In this document: positions 60,623-64,000 of the stretch, piece by piece
Layout: each line of letters begins with the position of its first letter
Numbering within the stretch: the stretch's first letter is position 1
NCBI GenBank assembly: GCA_964019425.1
Contig: OZ025853.1
Location: 564,001 to 628,000, forward strand
Direction of reading: 5' to 3'
Source of the DNA: Flectonema sp. DT1601
Taxonomy: Eukaryota; Euglenozoa; Diplonemea; Diplonemida; Diplonemidae
Length of the DNA stretch: 64,000 nt
Program-made: the position numbers and the translations under genes
Notes under the pieces: generated by a model
Told to the model about the DNA's origin: nothing
Database searches by the model: none
The model's input: only the letters and a program-made list of their open reading frames with translations

Positions 60623-63600
60623 ATGGAAGCATCAATAAAGAAAAGTCATTCGATGATAAATAGAAAGTCGAGTGTGAAATCACTTCCCTCAATGAGTAGA
60701 ACTGTTGGTGGAGCTCAACGAAAAGACGCAGGGCAGATTAATGGAACTCTAACAGTTCACGTGTTGGAGGCAGAAAAAGTAAAGATGCCTGAGAGTATAA
60801 AACTAGGAGAGAGCTCATCAATAAGACCTTTTGTAAGACTCTCTGTTGGGAAGACGTCCGTAGACACCGCAGTTGCTGTTGGTAGTTATTTGCACATGTG
60901 GAGGAACTCAACTTTTACATTTCCAATTACAGGTTTGTCTGTTTTGAATTGCTCACTTTATCACAAACCGCAAGATGCTACTTCTGAACCAATTCTCGTT
61001 GGGACTGTCGCAATTCCAATCAGATCCAGCACTGAATGCGGTCAGAAATGGTTAAAACTATCAAGTGCTAACCCTGAAGAAATAAACTTAGAAGATACCG
61101 TAACTGATGACGTCGGACAATTAAAAGTTCGATGGGACTTTAGCTCCCATGCTATTGAAGCAGATGTGGTTCCTGACACGGAATCGAACTGCGTCGTAAA
61201 TGAAGAGGATTTGGGTCCGTTGGGAAAATTAAAACTAGAAATAGTCAGGGCTAAGAACTTAGTGATGCCGGAATATTGGATCTCATTCACTCCTTTGGTG
61301 ACATTACAATATCAGGGGAAGACATATTCGACGAAGAGTATGAAAAATACGACAAATCCGTTTTACAATCACCAAATAGAAATTGACGTCTGGAGGGACG
61401 AACCTTTAATATTTAATGTGATGGATGCTAATGATGGGGCTTCTGGTGATGGTACTCACAGGCAGTATGCTTGTTATGGTTATGCGTTGAATACGTCATC
61501 ATCGATAAAACAAAAGAATATTATATTATCACTTCAGGAACACGTTGATGAAATTGAAGCAACTCAACCTCTTGGACAGCTCTCAATCAGGTTATCTTTT
61601 CAGAGGTTGAGATTATCTCAAGAAACTGAAACTAAACCAACAGAACCGGAAAGTGATGGAACTATCAAATTAGATTACGAACCAAAGATTTCTGGTTCTG
61701 TAGCTATCGTTCCTGCTGACTGTCATTATGTTTGGTTTAACGTAGCTGATGATTCGAAATTTAAAATGCTACTCGAACAAAAGGTAATTGAATCATATCT
61801 AAGCGATTACCTTAAACAACAAGCATCCCCTGGAAGACTTCGTCCTTCTCGTACTAGTCTCATGGGAACACTTCACGAAAAGAAAGAAATCGTCCCTCTG
61901 ACTATTGACTCTGTTGTAAAGAAACAATGGAAACTACTCAGAGTACAACCAATCATTGACATGTCAAGATTATGTGCTGAGAGAATATTAGGTCCTCAAG
62001 GACTTCCTATTCCCGTTGATGAGGTTCAGACAACTCGAATTAAATACACTGAAATGGCTTTAATGAGAGAGCAAGTTATTAGAGATTCTGTTGGAGCTCG
62101 TTCAGCCATTGCGAGGTTGTGGAGTATGTTCTCAACTGGAAATGTCACTCCGTCAGACAGAACTGAGTCACCAACTGATGAAGCTGAAGAAAAAGAACTC
62201 CAACCAGAGTTTGAAGAATCAGATTATAAAGCAATCATTTATCACTACCTGCTGACATTCGTTCCGGGGATTTCAGCAGAATTTGCAAAAGAAACATCCG
62301 ACGTGGAATGGCAACAAGAAGGATCCTCAGGACGAGATCGCGATGGTAATTTACTTCTAAAAGAAGAACGTTTCTCTCAATTAATAATATTCATTTCATC
62401 ACTTTGGTGTGACACTCTAACTGAGTACGAAGCAATCCAATTCCTAACAGCACTCTCACCAGTAATCTCAGAAGCGAGAAAGACAGCTATTCGATGGAAG
62501 AAATCAGGTCGAAGAAGAACCAAACACAAAGTATTTAGAGAATTCAGAGGACCTGAACACTTAGACGAACTTGGACACCGAATTAAGCACACTGACAGTA
62601 CTCGAAAGCAATCTAAAGTAATACACAAACCACTTAATGTGGCCCCGCCAACTGATCCTCCAAACGAATCTCCGCGTAACTCAAATGATGTGAGTCCAAA
62701 TAGTTCTTTGAGATCTGATGCTCCGATTTTTGGAGATTTCGGATCGACTGGCGAGCTGACTAAGAAAACATCGACCTCTTCACGCAAGAGTATCACAGGT
62801 GGGGGAAAACGAAGAAGTACTTTACACACAAAGAAACAATCAATGAGATCTATGGGTGGCAGCATGCGTAAGAAGAAAAAAACACCTTTCGAAATAGCTG
62901 AGGACAAAGTATCCAAAGCATTCGAACTCGAGGACATGGACTGGGCTGTTGTAGCAGCGTGGGTGAAAGAAGTCTTTGGTGGATTTGGTGAGCATGCAAT
63001 GGACCTCCTGAATATGGGATCTTCTGAGATAGAGATGTTGATTGGAAGATTATATCCTGAAAACTATTCAACAAAACATCCAAAAATTCGATCCGACATC
63101 GTCACAGCTGTTGTTGACTTCTTTAAGCAAATTAAACCTCAGAAAGCACCTCCAAAAGAACCCGAACCAGATACGGAAGGGGAGTTCATTTCTGATATTT
63201 TACGAGCAGTTCTAAACTACGCAACAGTTCCAGTTCTTAAGAAGTTGATGTTGACGACAAAACACACCAACATCGCAGCAGAACCTGTCTTGATGGATCG
63301 AATGGTTAGACTCTATAGTGTACCTGAAGCATCTCAGTTACAGGCAGCATTACTTCAGATTTATAGCTGCGATTGTTCTGCGGAACTTAGAATGCAAGTT
63401 TCACTGGGAAAGTTAAAAAGTCCTCCAAAACTTGCGCAAGTAGTAGCGGAGATGGCGTGCACGCTACTAGGAGTAACAACAAATGGCTACTGGGCAAAGT
63501 TTAGGGAAACAATGGCAAAACCAGATAGCTATACGCATTTTCAAAATTTTAATCTTAGTTCCATCACTCAAGAGAAGTTTGATATTTGTTCGAAGATGAA

Positions 63601-63844
63601 ATTAGATTCCGACGAGGGACGAGATCGTCAAGGACGCCAACTCCCTCCAGACATGCTGGGCGTGTCCTGGGTGACAATGACTGAAGGAACACTTCTTAAT
63701 GCTTCGACAAAGGAAATGGTTAGTTTATACAAATGGGTAAAACTTATTATGATGGCCTTCAGTAGACACTCAGGAAGGAATGTTAATTTTATTGAATCTT
63801 TTGGTTGGACAGACAGGCAATCAACACCACTCTATTGGGATTAG
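60623..63844 (+). CDS. Large protein with two C2-like domains, unknown family
   Basis: 1073 residues, no intron. After a basic Ser-rich start there is a C2-like beta-sandwich at about residues 38-175 (GTLTVHVLEAEKVKMPESIK, then PFVRLSVGK and PILVGTVAIPI) and a second at about 200-335 (GKLKLEIVRAKNLVMPEYWI, TLQYQGKTYSTK, NPFYNHQIEIDVW, LIFNVMDANDGASG). C2 domains bind membranes, often with calcium; the canonical Asp loops are only partly present, so calcium binding is doubtful. The middle (about 400-650) is a predicted helical region (LLRVQPIIDMSRLCAERIL, ISSLWCDTLTEYEAIQFL), then a Lys/Arg-rich disordered linker, then another helical domain to the end (GWTDRQSTPLYWD). The last two regions match no family I can name. 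It may be a membrane-associated trafficking or flagellar protein. Confidence 0.78.
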   Translation: MEASIKKSHSMINRKSSVKSLPSMSRTVGGAQRKDAGQINGTLTVHVLEAEKVKMPESIKLGESSSIRPFVRLSVGKTSVDTAVAVGSYLHMWRNSTFTFPITGLSVLNCSLYHKPQDATSEPILVGTVAIPIRSSTECGQKWLKLSSANPEEINLEDTVTDDVGQLKVRWDFSSHAIEADVVPDTESNCVVNEEDLGPLGKLKLEIVRAKNLVMPEYWISFTPLVTLQYQGKTYSTKSMKNTTNPFYNHQIEIDVWRDEPLIFNVMDANDGASGDGTHRQYACYGYALNTSSSIKQKNIILSLQEHVDEIEATQPLGQLSIRLSFQRLRLSQETETKPTEPESDGTIKLDYEPKISGSVAIVPADCHYVWFNVADDSKFKMLLEQKVIESYLSDYLKQQASPGRLRPSRTSLMGTLHEKKEIVPLTIDSVVKKQWKLLRVQPIIDMSRLCAERILGPQGLPIPVDEVQTTRIKYTEMALMREQVIRDSVGARSAIARLWSMFSTGNVTPSDRTESPTDEAEEKELQPEFEESDYKAIIYHYLLTFVPGISAEFAKETSDVEWQQEGSSGRDRDGNLLLKEERFSQLIIFISSLWCDTLTEYEAIQFLTALSPVISEARKTAIRWKKSGRRRTKHKVFREFRGPEHLDELGHRIKHTDSTRKQSKVIHKPLNVAPPTDPPNESPRNSNDVSPNSSLRSDAPIFGDFGSTGELTKKTSTSSRKSITGGGKRRSTLHTKKQSMRSMGGSMRKKKKTPFEIAEDKVSKAFELEDMDWAVVAAWVKEVFGGFGEHAMDLLNMGSSEIEMLIGRLYPENYSTKHPKIRSDIVTAVVDFFKQIKPQKAPPKEPEPDTEGEFISDILRAVLNYATVPVLKKLMLTTKHTNIAAEPVLMDRMVRLYSVPEASQLQAALLQIYSCDCSAELRMQVSLGKLKSPPKLAQVVAEMACTLLGVTTNGYWAKFRETMAKPDSYTHFQNFNLSSITQEKFDICSKMKLDSDEGRDRQGRQLPPDMLGVSWVTMTEGTLLNASTKEMVSLYKWVKLIMMAFSRHSGRNVNFIESFGWTDRQSTPLYWD

Positions 63845-64000
63845 TACAACTTCTTTAATAGATTTAAGGTATTAATCTCTCTTACTGTTATTGTTTAGTA
63901 GTATGTGAGAGAAGAGATTTCTTCTGTCCCCATACAACTAAATGGATAATAGAATTTGACCACTCGAAGAGAGTGATGATTATTGTGAGGTCTGAAGGTT
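63845..64000 (+). other. 3' flank, no feature
   Basis: 156 nt of AT-rich sequence after the C2 protein. Nothing was recognised. Confidence 0.4.

Overview
This window looks like nuclear DNA of a unicellular eukaryote. It carries 9 spliceosomal GT-AG introns, histone H2B genes, a eukaryotic topoisomerase II, a mitochondrial carrier, an electron-transfer-flavoprotein subunit, and long AT-rich intergenic DNA full of oligo(A) and oligo(T) runs. All 32 protein genes I can support lie on the + strand. Almost every start codon has an AG at the end of a (mostly pyrimidine-rich) stretch about 10-50 nt upstream, which is the layout of spliced-leader trans-splicing in polycistronic transcripts. The 9 cis-introns end instead in A-rich AAAACAG-type sites. 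Together with an articulin/alveolin-type VPV-repeat protein and a small-subunit rRNA 3'-end fragment carrying the GCTG/CAGC variant of the terminal helix, this suggests Euglenozoa, perhaps a diplonemid-like lineage. That placement is an inference; no species can be named.

Layout. 1-20 kb: the 3' part of TOP2, a mitochondrial carrier, an ankyrin protein, a large multi-pass membrane protein, a small coiled-coil protein, a B-box protein, a divergent CDK, and a polyQ/articulin-like cytoskeletal protein. 20-26 kb: an SSU rRNA fragment, a retroposon copy, and a Lys/Glu/Ala-rich tail-anchored protein in five exons. 26-34 kb: two bestrophin-family channel paralogues separated by nested repeats. 34-41 kb: a disordered IQ-motif protein, mitochondrial ETF-beta, and an FAD amine oxidase.

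41-57.3 kb is the most unusual part. Eleven H2B genes, with no other histone, are interleaved with two copies of a secreted Cys-rich repeat protein, a BspA-like leucine-rich-repeat protein and a secreted cyclophilin. The array shows a colinear 3.4 kb duplication (offset exactly 10,387 bp) whose edges fall within H2B genes, a 670-bp tandem triplication, and shuffled 5'/3' flanks. Each H2B gene is followed 62-74 nt after its stop by a short hairpin. In the three best classes this has a 6-bp GG...CC stem with a 4-nt loop and compensatory changes, resembling the histone mRNA 3' stem-loop of animals and some algae.

57.6-64 kb: an XPG/FEN (Asteroid-like) nuclease, one 60-residue small protein, and a large protein with two C2-like domains. 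Dispersed non-coding retroposons (one with a poly(A) tail and a 23-bp target-site duplication) and smaller repeat families occupy the intergenic regions and one intron.
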